Assembly (NCBI GenBank): GCA_950022295.1
Contig: OX465598.1
Location: forward strand, 341,013,324-341,077,323
Source: Bromus sterilis
Taxonomy: Eukaryota; Streptophyta; Magnoliopsida; Poales; Poaceae
DNA: 64,000 nt
Direction: 5' to 3'
A program made the translations under genes and the position numbers. Below, piece after piece: positions 23,996 to 36,388 of the stretch. Positions within the stretch are counted from its first letter, which is position 1. Each line of letters begins with the position of its first letter. The notes below the pieces were generated by a model. That model did no database searches and was not told the DNA's origin. It worked only from the letters and a program-made list of their open reading frames with translations.

Positions 23996-26850
23996 AGAAA
24001 GAGCTCTAGGGAGACAACCCTTGTTATCTTTAGTTTGTGTTTTTACTTCTGTTTTTAGTGGTCTTGATGATTGTTACTACTGTAGCAACATCATTGTATC
24101 TTTATTTTCAATCTTTGTGCCAAGTCTAGCCTCCGATTGCACGAAAGTTCAAAAGTTGTGACATGCTGTCCAGAAAACAGATTCTGTCCTTGGACGGAAA
24201 AATTATTCTAAAATCACTAGATCATCTTTTTGATCTGAATTTTTTTGACAGCGTGCTCCATACAATTGAATTTCGAGCGTCTGTTCTGAGTTTTTTGATT
24301 AGAGTTGCATAAGTACCCCTAAAAATTTCTTTACTACATGTTGTTCTGTTTTTCACAGATTCTGCCACGTTTTGTCTCTCCTAACTTTTGCAAACCTTAA
24401 GCTTGCTTTATCTTTGCAAAAACTTTTTGGAAATCTTGAGAAACAGTAGCTCTTGAAGAATATCTTTATATCCAGTGTGGAAAAATTATTTATTAAGGGT
24501 ACTAACATCTCTAATCAGTTTATGATGAGTTATGTATGAAGGGAGTTTTCAAGTGTGCGATGGAAGATGATGAAAGAAGATTCGGGAGTGTCAAGCGCCT
24601 AAGCTAGGGGATGCCCCCATGCATCCCCAATAAATATTCAAGGAGACTCAAGCGTCTAAGCTTGGGGATGCCCCTATGAATCCCCTTCTCCATCAACAAT
24701 CATCAGTTCGTCCTTCATCTCACTATATTTTTATCACTTCATGCGTTATGTGCTATGCTTGGAGCATCCCGCTCTTAGGTTTTATTTTTAGTTTCTTTAC
24801 CTTTTCTTGCTGTTCATAACAAGTTAGATCCCGTCTTACTTTGTGTGGGAGAGAAACACGCTCCACTTTCAAAATCTAGAACACATCATAGGATTTTTCA
24901 TGCCTATCTTTTTGCTGTTGTGTGTTCTTTATCTTTTCATAGCTACTGCCATGTTTAGTTTTAGTTTTAGTTTGTCTTTAGCAAGAGCTTTGGCTTTTGT
25001 TTAGTTTATTTCTGGAAGTTTCTTTAGTTTTCATGTTTATCTTGTTAGAGAGTTTGTCTGTTGCACTGAGTTTTGTGTCTTGACTAGAAAGTAGGTGGTT
25101 GAAGTTGCTATTCTCTTTGTAGTAGTAACTTGCAATAGTTTTGAGGTATTGAACTTTTGGTGTCAAGAGCTCGAGCCTATTAGTGATAGATGTCATATTT
25201 TGGGCAATCCGTGTGATTTTCGAAAACCAAAAAACCCTGTTGAGACCTCTAGCTACTAGATGGATCACTAGCCTCTAGAGGGTTCGAATATTAGAGTACA
25301 CTCACGCACCATGAGTCGAGGATGCGCAAGGATAACCAAACCCACATACACTCCTCCTCGGGGTACTTGTCTCTTTGTGAACCTCCTGATTAGATTGAGA
25401 GTTACCGATAATAAGTGCATGAGTTCTTCGGACTAATGTGAGTATTCGAAAGTTGACACTTCCACCCACCTATACTTTTTCTAGCCTCTTCGGTACCGTG
25501 CATTTCCCTTTCTCATCTCGAGATTTGGCGCATACTTCTCCGGTGCATCCAAACCCTTGGCACGATACGCTCTGTCATCATAAGCCTCCTTATATCTTTC
25601 CTCAAAACAGCCACCATACCTACCTACAAGGCATTTCCATAGCCTTTCCGAGATACATTGCCATGCAACATCCACCTTCTCATGACTTGATCCTCATGTC
25701 ATACATGCTACTTGCTTGATCGATGAGCCGCATGCTAGTTGGGCCTTGCCCTAATCATTGCTACATGACGCGCTAGTATCATTGCATATCCTGCTATCCT
25801 CGCAGAGGCATACATTTGCATCATGATAGTTATATCTTCTTTATGTGAGTACCTTTGTAAAGTGTGAAAGATCTCCTATATTCTTGTAAAATATAGAGTG
25901 TTGCCCCTAAAGTGAGGGAAAGATCCCAAAGAGGACAAAATCAAAAGATCCCAAAGAGGACAAATGAGAGTTAAATAGAAAGAGCCATTGAGGCCACCAA
26001 AAAAATACAAAAAATAGAAAAAAGAGAAAAAGAAAAATAAAAAGAGAGAAGGGGGCACACTACTATTCCTTTTGAGAGATCCACACTAGTACTTCATCCT
26101 CTATCCCTTGTACTCCATAGAGATCATCATCATGCATATAGCTATGTGGGGACCTTCACACTATAGAACTTGGCTTGTATATTCCAATTATGAGCCTCCT
26201 CAAACGAGCTCTAGGTCTTCTTGAGCAAGCAAGTTAGATGCACCCCCACTAGTTCCCTTAGAGAGCTTTTAGCTCACATGTGCATCCGTTGCATGGCAAT
26301 CCCTACTCCTCACATCATATCTATCATATGGCCTTCTCTCGCCTATGATTGTCCTCATTGATGTGAGCCTTTCACACCTCTTTGTCTTCCTCCTCCACCT
26401 TCTTTCTGTTTCGCCTTTTAGGTGTCAACTTTCTTGCTCACGCTCATCCATTGCATGAGTGCTCAAAATATCGAAAAGGAGTGGATCAAATTGACTTGTA
26501 CCTGGCTAGTGGTCTGGGGACGAGTCAAGATAAGAATCCAAAGGAGACCAAGTGTGAAACTTTAGTAGATAGTTTTTCTCAACAACCTTTTTTCCCAGTC
26601 CCCTGCTTGCACGCAAACACCATCTGGAGACATTCGAGTCACGGACAGCGAGAGCTCTTGCACCTTTTGTTCTTTTGTTGCTTGTGTCAATGCTAATATA
26701 GACTCTTGCTTGTTAAGACTTGAATTGAATTGCATGCTTTAATTGCTTTACTTAAAAGTCCTTATATGGTTGTGTGGCATGTCACCACAGAAATTATGCT
26801 TGTTATCATTTACCTACTCGAGGACGAGCAGGAATTAAGCTTGGAGATGT
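23996..26850 (+). other. Element D 3' non-coding interior with twin hairpins and PPT
   Basis: No real ORF. It includes the hairpins at 24607-24628 and 24664-24685, the polypurine run at 26039-26055, the empty target sites corresponding to the copia C insertion (about 25570) and to the B/D hotspot (about 26445), and the PPT at the end. It is closely similar to the matching regions of A and B. Confidence 0.75.
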
Positions 26851-28307
26851 TGATACGTCCCAAACGTATCTATAATTTCTTCTTGCTCCCTGCATGTTTT
26901 GTGTGACTTTGCCATGTTTTGCTTTAACTCTCATACACTTTTGAGCATATTTGGACTAACCTATTAACTCAGTGCACCCAGTTGCCAGTTCCTGTTTTCT
27001 GCTGTTTTGTATTTCAGGTTTTCCGGCCATTAAAAGTGCTCCAAAAATTCCGGAAAAGTTATATAAAAAATCAGCGTCCCGGAAGCTTCCGGAATCACCA
27101 AGGAAGGAGGGGAGGGCCACCACAGGGACTCCAGAAGGGTCACTGGCGCGGCCCCACCCTAGGCCTCGCCGGGCACCCTCCTGGCTGCCCTGTGGCCCCC
27201 CTGGTGCCCCCCTTTGGCCCTATTTTTACCCCCGCGGAGGAAACCCTGATTCCGGACCCCTTTCCTCCAGAAGCAATTCCGATCTCCGCCGCCATCGCCA
27301 TCAAGTTTCGGGGGGACTGAATTCCTGTGCCGGCACCCTGCCGGGACGGGGAAGTGCCCCCGGATTCATCTCCATCGACGTTGCTTCCTCCCTCCATGAA
27401 GCGGGAGTAGTTCCTCCTCGGGGTTGAGGTTCCTACCAGTAGCTATGTGTTCTTCTCTCTCTCCCATGATGTGATCTTCGTTGTGATCATAGGCTATGTT
27501 AATCTAGGGTGATCCCATGATATTTCCCCTTCCTCTATGTATTGGATTGATGTACTCAATTGATCTTATATAGTATAATCCCCGAGACCATGGTGACAGC
27601 GGTCTATTGGACATGGGTTAGAAGAATATTATCATGAGTGATTTCCTCTTTTATGTGTTGATTGAAGATTGAGAGTCTCTTGGTGCTTGTCTTTGACTAT
27701 CCTTGAGATATGTTGTGGTGATTGTGGTACTCTCTTTGGATTGCCGCGGTGACATTGGGAAATCCATAGATTGAGAACTACGAACTCTGAGGTGTGCTTT
27801 TGTAGCCCTACATAATTCTCGTCCTCTCTTGACCACAAAGGATTGACCTTCGAGTGCGTCTTCATTGCATGTTTTATGGGAAATATCATGTGATTAGACT
27901 ATGTTAATGTTGTTGGGAGTTGCCACTAGTGAAAGTATGAAGCCTAGGCCTTGTTTCCACCATTGTTACACCGTTTGTGCTCACTTTTGTCACATGTTTT
28001 CTTGCTGCACTTTTTATTACAGATTTATATTACCTTGCTTTGCCACACCTATCACTCGTATTTTACCATCTCTTCGTTGAACTAGTGCACCTATACAACT
28101 CCTAGTTGTATTAGGTGTGTTGGGGACACAAGTGACTTCTTGTATCTTAATTGCAGGGTTGCTTGAGAGAGACCATCTTCAACCTCTACTTCCCTGAGTT
28201 CGATAAACCTTAGGTCATCCACTTGAGGGAAATTGTAGTTGTCCTACAAACCTCTGTGCTTGGAGGCCCAACATAGTCTACAAGAATAGAAGCGTGCGTA
28301 GACATCA
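26851..28307 (+). repeat. 3' LTR of element D
   Basis: 1457 bp, begins TGATACGTCCC and ends GACATCA. It pairs with 19949-21404. Confidence 0.9.
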
Positions 28308-28312
28308 TCATT

Positions 28313-28730
28313 CATTGCATGAGTGCTCAAAATGTCGAAAAGGAGTGGATCATTTTGACTTGTACCTGGCTAGTGGTCTGGGGATGAGTCAAGATAAGAT
28401 TCCAAAGAAGACCAAGTGTGAAACTTTAGTAGATTGAGTTCTCAACACAAACATACTTTTTCTCTCGTATATCCCTATCCCCTTTCTTGCACGCAAACAC
28501 CATTTCGAGACATTCGAGTGACGGACAGCGAGAGCTCTTGCACCTTTATGTTCTTATGTTGCTTGTTTCAATGCTAAATATAGACTCTTGCCTGTTATGA
28601 CTTGAATTGAATTACATGCCTTGATTGCTTTACTTAAAAGTTCTTTTATGGTTGTCAGTATGTCACCACAGAAATTATGATTTTATCATTTACCTACTCG
28701 AGGACGAGCAGGAATTAAGCTTGGGGATGT
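28313..28730 (+). other. Element B 3' interior, last part, with polypurine tract
   Basis: Resumes the element B interior after the TCATT duplication and leads to the PPT AATTAAGCTTGGGGATGT, which ends at 28730. No ORF. Confidence 0.8.
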
Positions 28731-30375
28731 TGATACGTCCAAAACGTATCTATAATTTCTGCTTGCTCCATGCCTCTTTTGTGTGATATTGCTATGATAT
28801 TGATGAACTTCCATACACTTTTGATCATATTTTGACTAACCTATTAACTCAGTGCACCCCAGTGCCAGTTCCTGTTTTCTGCTGTTTTTCTATTTCAGGT
28901 TTCCCCCGTATTAAAAGTGCTCCAAAAATTCGGGAAAATCCAATAAAAAATCAGCGTAGAAGAAGCGTTGGGAATCACCGAGGGGGGGCCAGAGGGGACC
29001 CACTAGGGCCCCAGGCGCCCTCCCGGCGCGCCCTAGGTTGGGGCCGTGCCAGGGGCCGCCTGGACCCCTGGTGGCCCCCCTGGCTGCCCCCCTTCGCCTA
29101 TTTATTCCTCGTGACGAGAAACCCCCGTGACGGGAACCCTTTTTCGCGATCTCTCCTCTGTTCCGCCGCCGCCGCGCTTCCAAGATCGGGAGCACCAGAA
29201 GACCTCTTCCCGGCACCCTGTCAGAGGGAGGAACCACCTCCGGGAGCTTCTCCACCACCATGGATGCTTGCCGGATGAACCGTGAGTAGTCCATCTTGGA
29301 CCATGGGTCTATGATCAGTAGCTATGTGATGTTCTCCTCCCCTCTTTGTTCTTCATGGATTAGACCTCGTGAGCTTCCCTACATGATCGAGGCACATATG
29401 TAATATTTTCTGCTGTTGCTATGCTGAGTTTGCTGGGATCCGATGGATTATGAGATTATGTTCAGATTGCGTTTGAGTAATATATTTGATTCTCCTCTTT
29501 TATATTTATGTTCTAAAGTAATTCTTGCATGTTCTTCGTTAGTGTTTATTGCTTTGGCCAAGTAGTAGGTAGTGACTCCAAGAGGGAGCGTTATGCATGA
29601 TTGTGGGTTCATGCCCCCCGATGACTAGCTTGAGTTAAAGAAACATGAGTCTAGGGGATGTGTTGTTGCCACACGGGGGAAAACAACGGTGCTTGTACTT
29701 GCGGGTGCCAGGATTGTTTACTTTACGCAAAGTTCTTTAATGTAGTTGTCTGTTGCTTTGAGTATACACTTTGGGTGGGATTCGCAACTTAATACCAGCG
29801 AGATGTTCTGGATAGATATCTCAAGGTGGATGATTAGTAGGTAGATGCCGATGGATTTCGGTCTACTTGTCTTGGCATACCGCCCATGCTTTTGAGCCTC
29901 TTCCTTTCTTTATAGCATAATTAGCATTAGTTTGCGCGCATAATCCTATCAATTGCCCAGCTGTAATTTTTTACCTCGCATGGCTATTTTATCGTCTTTT
30001 GGGAGAGAGACATCACTAGTGAACATCATGGGACCCCGGTCCATATTTCAAATACTGTTTACACCCACTATCAATTTACTGCTTTATTTACTTTTCCGTT
30101 GTTATCACTATCATTATTATACCGTGCGTTTTATCCTTTGTAAACAACAAGGCCGAAGGGATTTACAACCTCTTTTTACTCGTTGGGAGCAAAGTTATCT
30201 GTTGTGTGTGCAGGTCCACGCCAACCGCTAATCTGGCGCCGTTGTCACCTTCCTGTCGTTGTCGGAGTCTTGCTGGAGACAAACCTTGCTATCTTCACCG
30301 AGGGAAATTGCTGCTATCTACATCTCAACCTTCCACTTTGGGTAACCAACGAGGGGGCGAGAACTCATACCATCA
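28731..30375 (+). repeat. 3' LTR of element B
   Basis: 1645 bp, TGATACGTCC to ATACCATCA, uninterrupted. It served as the reference for recognising the split 5' LTR. Confidence 0.9.
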
Positions 30376-32804
30376 ATGAGTGTGAGCAAGAAAGTTGACA
30401 CCTAAAAGGCGAAACAGAAAGAAGGTGGAGGAGGAAGACAAAAAAAAGGTGCGAAAGGCTCACATCAATGAGGACAACCATAGGCGAGAGAAGGCCATAT
30501 GATAGATATGAAGTGAGGAGTAGGGATTGCCATGCAACGGATGCACATGTGAGCTAAAAGCTCTCCAAGGGAACTAGTGGGGGTGCATCCAACTTGCTTG
30601 CTCAAGAAGACCTAGAGCTCGTTTGAGGAGGCTCATCATTGGAATATACAAGCCAAGTTCTATAGTGTGAAGGGTCCCCACATAGCTATATGCATGTATG
30701 ATAATCTCTATGGTGTACAAGGGATAGAGGATGAAGTACTAGTGTGGATCTCTCAAAAGGAATAGTAGTGTGTCCCCTTCTCTCTTTTTATTTTATTTTT
30801 ATTTTTCTCTTTTTTTTCTGGTGGCCTCAATGGCTCTTTCTATTTAATTCTCATTTATCCTCTTTGGGATCTTTTGATTTTTTCCTATTTGAGATCTTTT
30901 CCTCACTTTAGGGGAAACACTCTATATTTTACAAGAATATAGGAGATCTTTCACACTTTACAAAGGTACTCACATAAAGAAGATGTAACTATCATGATGC
31001 AAATGTATGCCTCTGCCAGGATAGCAGGATATGCAATGATACTAGTGCGTCATGTAGCAATGATTAGGGCAAGGCCCAACTAGCATGCGGCTCATCGATC
31101 AAGCAAGTAGCATGTATGACATGAAGATCAAGTCATGAGAAGGTGGATGTTGCATGGCAATGTATCTCGCAAAGGCTATGGAAATGCCTTGATAGGTAAG
31201 TATGGTGGCTGTTTTGAGGAAAGATATAAGGAGGTTTATGATGATAGAGAGTATCATGCCGAGGGTTTGGATGTACCGGCGAAGGTGGACGCCAACTCTC
31301 GGAGTGAGAATGAGTCAATGCACGGCACAGGAGAGGCTAGCAAATATGAGGGGGTGAAAGTGTCAACTTTCGAATACTCACATTAGTCCGAAGAACTCAT
31401 GCACTTATTATCGGTAACTCTCAATCTAATCAGAAGGTTCACAAAGAGATAAGTACCCCGAGGAGGAGTGTATGGGGGTTTGGTTATCCTTGCGCATCCT
31501 CGACTCATGGTACATGAGTGTACTCTAATATTCGAACCCTCCAGAGGTTAGTGATCCATCTAGTAGCTAGAGTTCTCAACAGGGGTTTTGGTTTTCGAAA
31601 ATCACACGGATTTCCCAAAATACGACATCTATCACTAATAGGCTAAAGCTCTTGACACCATAAGTTCAAACATTACTCTAGTCAATACCTCAAAACTATT
31701 GCAAGTTACTACTACAAAGAGAATAGCAACTTCAACTACCTACTTTCTAGTCAAGACACAAAACTCAGTGCAACAGGCAATCTCTAAACAAGATAAACAT
31801 GCAACCTATAGGAAGTTCAACGTGAGAAAAAAGTAAAGCTCTAGAAGAAAACTAAAGCACTACAACTAAACAGGGCAGCAGCTAAGAAAAGAAAAAGAAC
31901 AACTCACGGCTAAGGAAATAAGCATGCAAATCCTATGAGGAGTTCTAGTTCAAGCGGAGCGTGTTTCTCTCCCACACAAAAGAAAGCTAGGGTCTAACTT
32001 GTTACTACAGCAAACAAAGCAAAAACAAACCTAAGAAAAGTAAAGAGCAAGACGCTCCAAGCATAGCACATAACGCATGAAGTGATAAAAATATAGTGCA
32101 ACGAGGGACGAACTGATAATTTTTGATGAAGAAGGGGAGGGGAAACCCCAAGCTTAGACGCTTGAGTCTCCTTGAATATTTATTGAGGATGCATGGGGGC
32201 ATCCCCAAGCTTGAGCGTTTGACACTCCAGGATCTTCTTTCATCATCTTCCATCGCACACTTGAAAACTCCCTTCATATGTAACTCGTTGTAAACTGATT
32301 AGAGAGGTTAGTACCCTATTAAAATAATTTTCCTCTACTGCAAATAAAGATTTTCAGGAAGGGCTACTGTTTCTCAAGATTGCCAAAAGGTTACTACAAA
32401 GAAAAAGAAAGCTTAAGGTTTGCAAAAGTTAGGAGAGACAAAACGTGGCAGAATCTGTGAAAAATAGAACAGTAGGTAGTAAAGAATTTTTAGGGGTACT
32501 TCTGCAACTCAAATCAAAAAACTCAAAACATACAAAAGTTCTGTGATTGTATAGAGCATGTTGTGTAAAAAATCAGCTCAAAAAGATGAACTGGTGATTT
32601 ACTATGATTTTTCCCATCACGAGGACAGAATCTGTTTTCTGGACAGCATGTCACAACTTTCACTTCCCTTGTCACATGAGGCTATATTTGGCACAAATCT
32701 TGAAAAAAAAGATACAATGATGTTGCTACAGTAGTAACAATCATCAAGATAACTAAAAACAGAAGTAAAAACATCTTGGGTTGCCTCCCAACAAGCGCTT
32801 TCTT
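30376..32804 (-). other. Element A 3' non-coding interior
   Basis: On the minus strand it matches the 3' interior of element D, including one G/C hairpin (32185-32206) and the polypurine run (complement of 30774-30789). No intact ORF. Its left edge is the insertion point of element B. Confidence 0.75.
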
Positions 32805-34066
32805 TTACGCCTTTAGGCTAGGCATGAAGATTATAGAAGATGCTCTCACAAGAATAAGAATTTTGAAGAAAAAGAGAGCATCAAGAAACAAATATGAAAA
32901 ACATTTAAGCCTATCCCACTTCCTATGCATAGGCATCTTATAAGAAAATAAATCAAAGAAGCACAAAGAAACCAGCGTAGGAAGGTGGAACAAGAACAAC
33001 TTCAAAACTTTCAACATGAAGAGAGGTGTTTTTGTAACATGGAAGTTTCTACAACCAACTTTCCTCTCTCAAAGTAATTTTCAGTAGTATCATGAACAAC
33101 ATCAAGAATATAACTATCACATAAATCATGTTGTTCATGACCAACGAGCACACGTGTATAGTTTTCAACACGGTCTTTAGGATCATAAGATAAATGCAAC
33201 CCATCAAATTGAGCCTTTATAAGAGAAAGATTCTCCGAACTAAGAGTTGGATATTTCAAAAGAATAATAGGACGGTCAAGTGTGGGTGCAATAGCAAAAT
33301 TTTCATTCTTAACATGAGGAACTATAGCAAGTTCGTCTCCATAAGCATCATTCATATTGGCATCATGGCCACAAGTATAAAAGGCATCAACTTCATCAAA
33401 AAGGGATATTTCAAAAGAATCTGTAGGATCATAATACTCATATATGGTAAGATTCAAAGAGTTACTATCATTAGAAGGTAGACATGGCTATCTCCATTCT
33501 TCCTCCTTTTGTTCGTCACTCTCCTCCTCTTTTTATCCAAGGAGCTTTCAGGTTCAGCAATTTCTTCTTCCATAGAGTCCTGCAAATCATTAGTCTCTTC
33601 CTTTGGGGGGAGAGATTCTCTCAAGATGATCAGTAATATAATAATTTGCATCATAATTTTCCAAACAATAGTTAAGTATAGAAAGACTCTCAGATTTGTA
33701 AGGGGCATCATCAATATTTTTAAGAAGAGAAGTAATTTCATAGGCATCCTTATAAGCAACAAATTCTTCTATTTGCTTTGCATCATAAAAATCACAGTTT
33801 CCTTTAGCATAAAACGCTAAGGTTTCATCATCATTGTACTCACATTGGAAAGAAAGTTGTTTATGCCTCGTAAAGCAACAAGATTCATCTCTGCAAAAAG
33901 ATATATTATATATTGAGCACAAGTTTCTAGCATACTCATACAACTGATGTATTTGTTTCCATAAGTGTATCCCCTCTTGAGACAAGCGGTGTTCCTTGTA
34001 CCACTTTTGTTGATCCTCGGTGAATCCTCCATGCCAATAAGATATGGTTCCAAAGAAGTCAGACAT
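32805..34066 (-). pseudogene. Broken accessory ORF of element A, homologous to the post-Gag part of element D
   Basis: The reading starts at ATG 34066 and passes through four overlapping frames (34066-33590, 33762-33454, 33457-33011, 33017-32805), so at least three frameshifts separate them. The first frame has a Cys/His-rich region that lines up with the zinc-knuckle neighbourhood of the element D protein. The second has a Lys/Arg cluster (KKRRRVTNKRRK). The last is a hydrophobic tail beginning MLKVLKLFLF, like the element D C-terminus. The Gag domain present in D is missing: the ORF starts about 140 bp after the PBS. Function is unknown; the protein family appears only in these elements as far as I can see. 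Confidence 0.7.
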
Positions 34067-34209
34067 TGATTGGCAAGTAAGGAACTAGACATACTATTTT
34101 TGGGTTTTTTGGTATAAGACACAAAAGATAAAAACTGGAAGATAAACTAACAAGACTTAAAAGAAAAGATCAAAGATAGTGTGCAACTCCCCTATCTTTT
34201 AGACTGGAG

Positions 34210-34227
34210 TCCCCGGCAACGGCGCCA
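34210..34227 (-). other. Primer binding site (tRNA-Asp) of element A
   Basis: The minus strand reads TGGCGCCGTTGCCGGGGA, 10 nt from the end of the 5' LTR. Confidence 0.9.
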
Positions 34228-34237
34228 GAAATTAGCT

Positions 34238-35866
34238 TGATATGGTGCGGAAGATAGTTCTCTCACTTCTCGTTGGTTACCCCAAGTGGAAGGTGAGATG
34301 TAGCGTAGCAGCAAATTTCCCCTATGTAGAGGATAGAGTTTGTCTCCCGTAGGACTCCAAGAGATACAAGAAGGTGGTAAAGTGAACAATGGCGCCGTTC
34401 ACAATCTAAGGATTGCTTACTTCACCTGGACCTGCACACACAACAAATAACTTTGCTCCCAACGAGTACAGAGGAGTTGTCAATTCCTCCGGCCTTGCTG
34501 TTTACAAAGGAAAAACGCAAGAGATAAAAGTGCAACTGAAAGTAAGAACTGAAAGTAAATTGAGGGTGTAAACAATGGTGGAAATATGGAAAAGGGTCCC
34601 ATGACGTTCACTAGTGATGTCTCTCTCTCAAAAGACGATAAAAGTGCTAGCGAGGTAAACAAATCACAACCGGGCAATTGACAGGATTATAAACGCACCG
34701 CAATGCTAACTATGCTACAAAAGAAAGGAAGAGGCTCAAAAGCAATGGGCAGTATGCCAAGGTAAGTAGACCGAAATCCATTTGCATCTACTACGAATCA
34801 TCCACCTTGAGATATCTATCTAGAACATCTCACTGGTATTAAGTTGCGAATCCCACACAAAGTGTAAACTCAAATCAACAGACAACTGCATTAAAAGAAC
34901 TTTGCGTAAAGTAAAAAATCCTTGCACCCGCAGGTACAAGCACCGTTGTTTTATCCCTGGTGGCAACAGCACATCCCCTAGTCTCATGTTTCTGTCACTC
35001 AAGCTAGACATCAGGGGGCTGAACCCACAATCAAGCATAACGCTCCCTCTTGGAGTTGCAACAAATCACTTGGCCAAAGTAAAATACGGCAACGGAGAAC
35101 ATGCAAGAATTAACTTAAGAACACAAATATAAAATAGAACCAAATATATTACTCATCACAATCTGAACATAGTCTCATAATCCATCAGATCCCAGCAAAC
35201 TCAGCATAGCAACACAGAAAATTACAAAGGTGCCTCGATCATGTGAGGCAGCTCACGAGGTCTCGAAAGTGGAAGCACAAAGAGGGGAGGAGAACATCAC
35301 ATAGCTACTAGTCATGGACCCATGTTCCAAGGGGGACTACTCACAGCACATCCGGGAGGCGTCCATGGCGATGGATGGTCTACCGGAGGGGGTTCCTCCT
35401 TCCGGCAGGGTGTCGGGGCAGCTTCTCCTGGAAACCCCGATCTTGAAAAGGCGGCGGCGGCGGTACAGAGAGGAGAATGGGAATAGCAGATCGATATTAG
35501 GTGTTTCCTCCGCGGGCACTAAATATAGGCCAAGGGGGCACCGAGAGGGGCCACAGGGAAGCCAGGGGCGCCACGGACCCTCCTGGGGCCCTGGTGGGTC
35601 CACTCCCTTCCTTCCTTGGTTCTTCGGGAAGCTTCCGCGACGCTGATTTTTTATATACTTTTTCGGGATTTATTTGGCACTCTTAATGGCCGGAAAACCT
35701 GAAATATAAAAACAGCAGAAAACAGGAACTGGCAACTGGGTGCACTGAGTTAATAGGTTAGTCCAAATATGATCAAAAGTGTATGAAAGTTCAAGCAAAA
35801 CATGGCAAAGTCACACAAATCATGCATGGAGCAAGCAGAAATTATAGATACGTTTGGGACATATCA
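34238..35866 (-). repeat. 5' LTR of element A
   Basis: 1629 bp on the minus strand, TGATATGTCCC to CCATATCA. It aligns with 1-1224, with a short deletion relative to that copy near 35560, and is related to the LTRs of element B. Confidence 0.88.
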
Positions 35867-36388
35867 TACAATTAATTTAAATTGAAATTAAAAAACGCGC
35901 AAATGGCGCCACCCTACGCGTTGTCGCCGCTGCTGTCCATGTCGTCGTCCTCGTCGCTCGACAGCTCGACGACTGCCGCCGGTAGCGGCGCCCAGGGGAA
36001 GTCCTGCCGCCACCGCTCCTCCATGGCCGCGCGGTCGGCCTCCCGAGCTATCTTGTCCGCCCTCCTGGCCGCTCACCTTTCCGCCGCGGAGGCCGGCGGG
36101 TTGATGAAGGCCGCGGCATGCGAGGCGGCGTACTCCGCGTTCATCTGTCGGTCGACCTCGGCGCGTTCGGCCGCCAGATAGCGCGTGTACGCCTGCTCCT
36201 GGAAGCGTGCCTCCTCCTCGTCGATGGCGTTCATTAGCACCGGCTCCATTGGGACATACACCAGGAAGGTGTTGACGCCCTCCCATTGCTAGCCTTCGCG
36301 GAACGGCTCCGGCTCCGGCAAGTGGTGGCGCGGCGGCGAGTCCACCCCGGGACCATAGGGTGGTGGCGGTATTGGCGGGTAGGGAGGG

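Larger units (their letters stand above)
19949..28307 (+). mobile_element. Element D: Athila-like gypsy element with one intact 827-codon ORF, inserted in element B
   Basis: Complete 8359-bp element with a perfect TSD TCATT (19944-19948 and 28308-28312). The LTRs are 19949-21404 and 26851-28307 (1456 and 1457 bp, very similar by eye). The PBS is 21414-21431, the single ORF 21512-23995, the non-coding interior 23996-26850, and the PPT ends TTGGAGATGT at 26850. No protease, RT, RNase H or integrase is visible. An intact ORF and near-equal LTRs make it one of the younger insertions. It resembles the TR-GAG class of non-autonomous elements, with a large extra domain. Confidence 0.9.
1642..30375 (+). 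mobile_element. Element B: Athila-like gypsy element with gag-protease only, carrying three nested insertions
   Basis: The plus-strand order is 5' LTR (1642-1943 plus 5770-7104), PBS 7116-7133, broken gag and protease (7269-9303), a long 3' non-coding interior (9304-10945, 19053-19948, 28313-28730) and 3' LTR (28731-30375). The flanking 5-bp repeats are ATAAG (1637-1641) and ATGAG (30376-30380), one mismatch. Removing the solo LTR, copia C and gypsy D leaves about 8.4 kb. There is no RT, RNase H or integrase. B sits inside element A in the opposite orientation. Confidence 0.88.
1..35866 (-). mobile_element. Element A: outermost Athila-like Ty3/gypsy element, non-autonomous, cut by the left edge
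   Basis: The minus-strand order is 5' LTR (34238-35866), PBS (34210-34227), broken accessory ORF (32805-34066), long 3' non-coding region (30376-32800, continued at 1225-1641), PPT next to 1225, and 3' LTR (1-1224, incomplete). The interior is interrupted by element B at 1642-30375. The tRNA-Asp primer site and TGATACGT LTR start fit the Athila-type lineage of plant gypsy elements. No reverse transcriptase, RNase H or integrase is visible, so it must have been moved by a partner element. The 5-bp flank at the right end is TACAA; its partner lies outside the window. Confidence 0.85.

Noticed and set aside
32001..32280. 90-codon minus-strand frame near the hairpins of element A
   Set aside because: It is not preserved in the equivalent regions of B and D.
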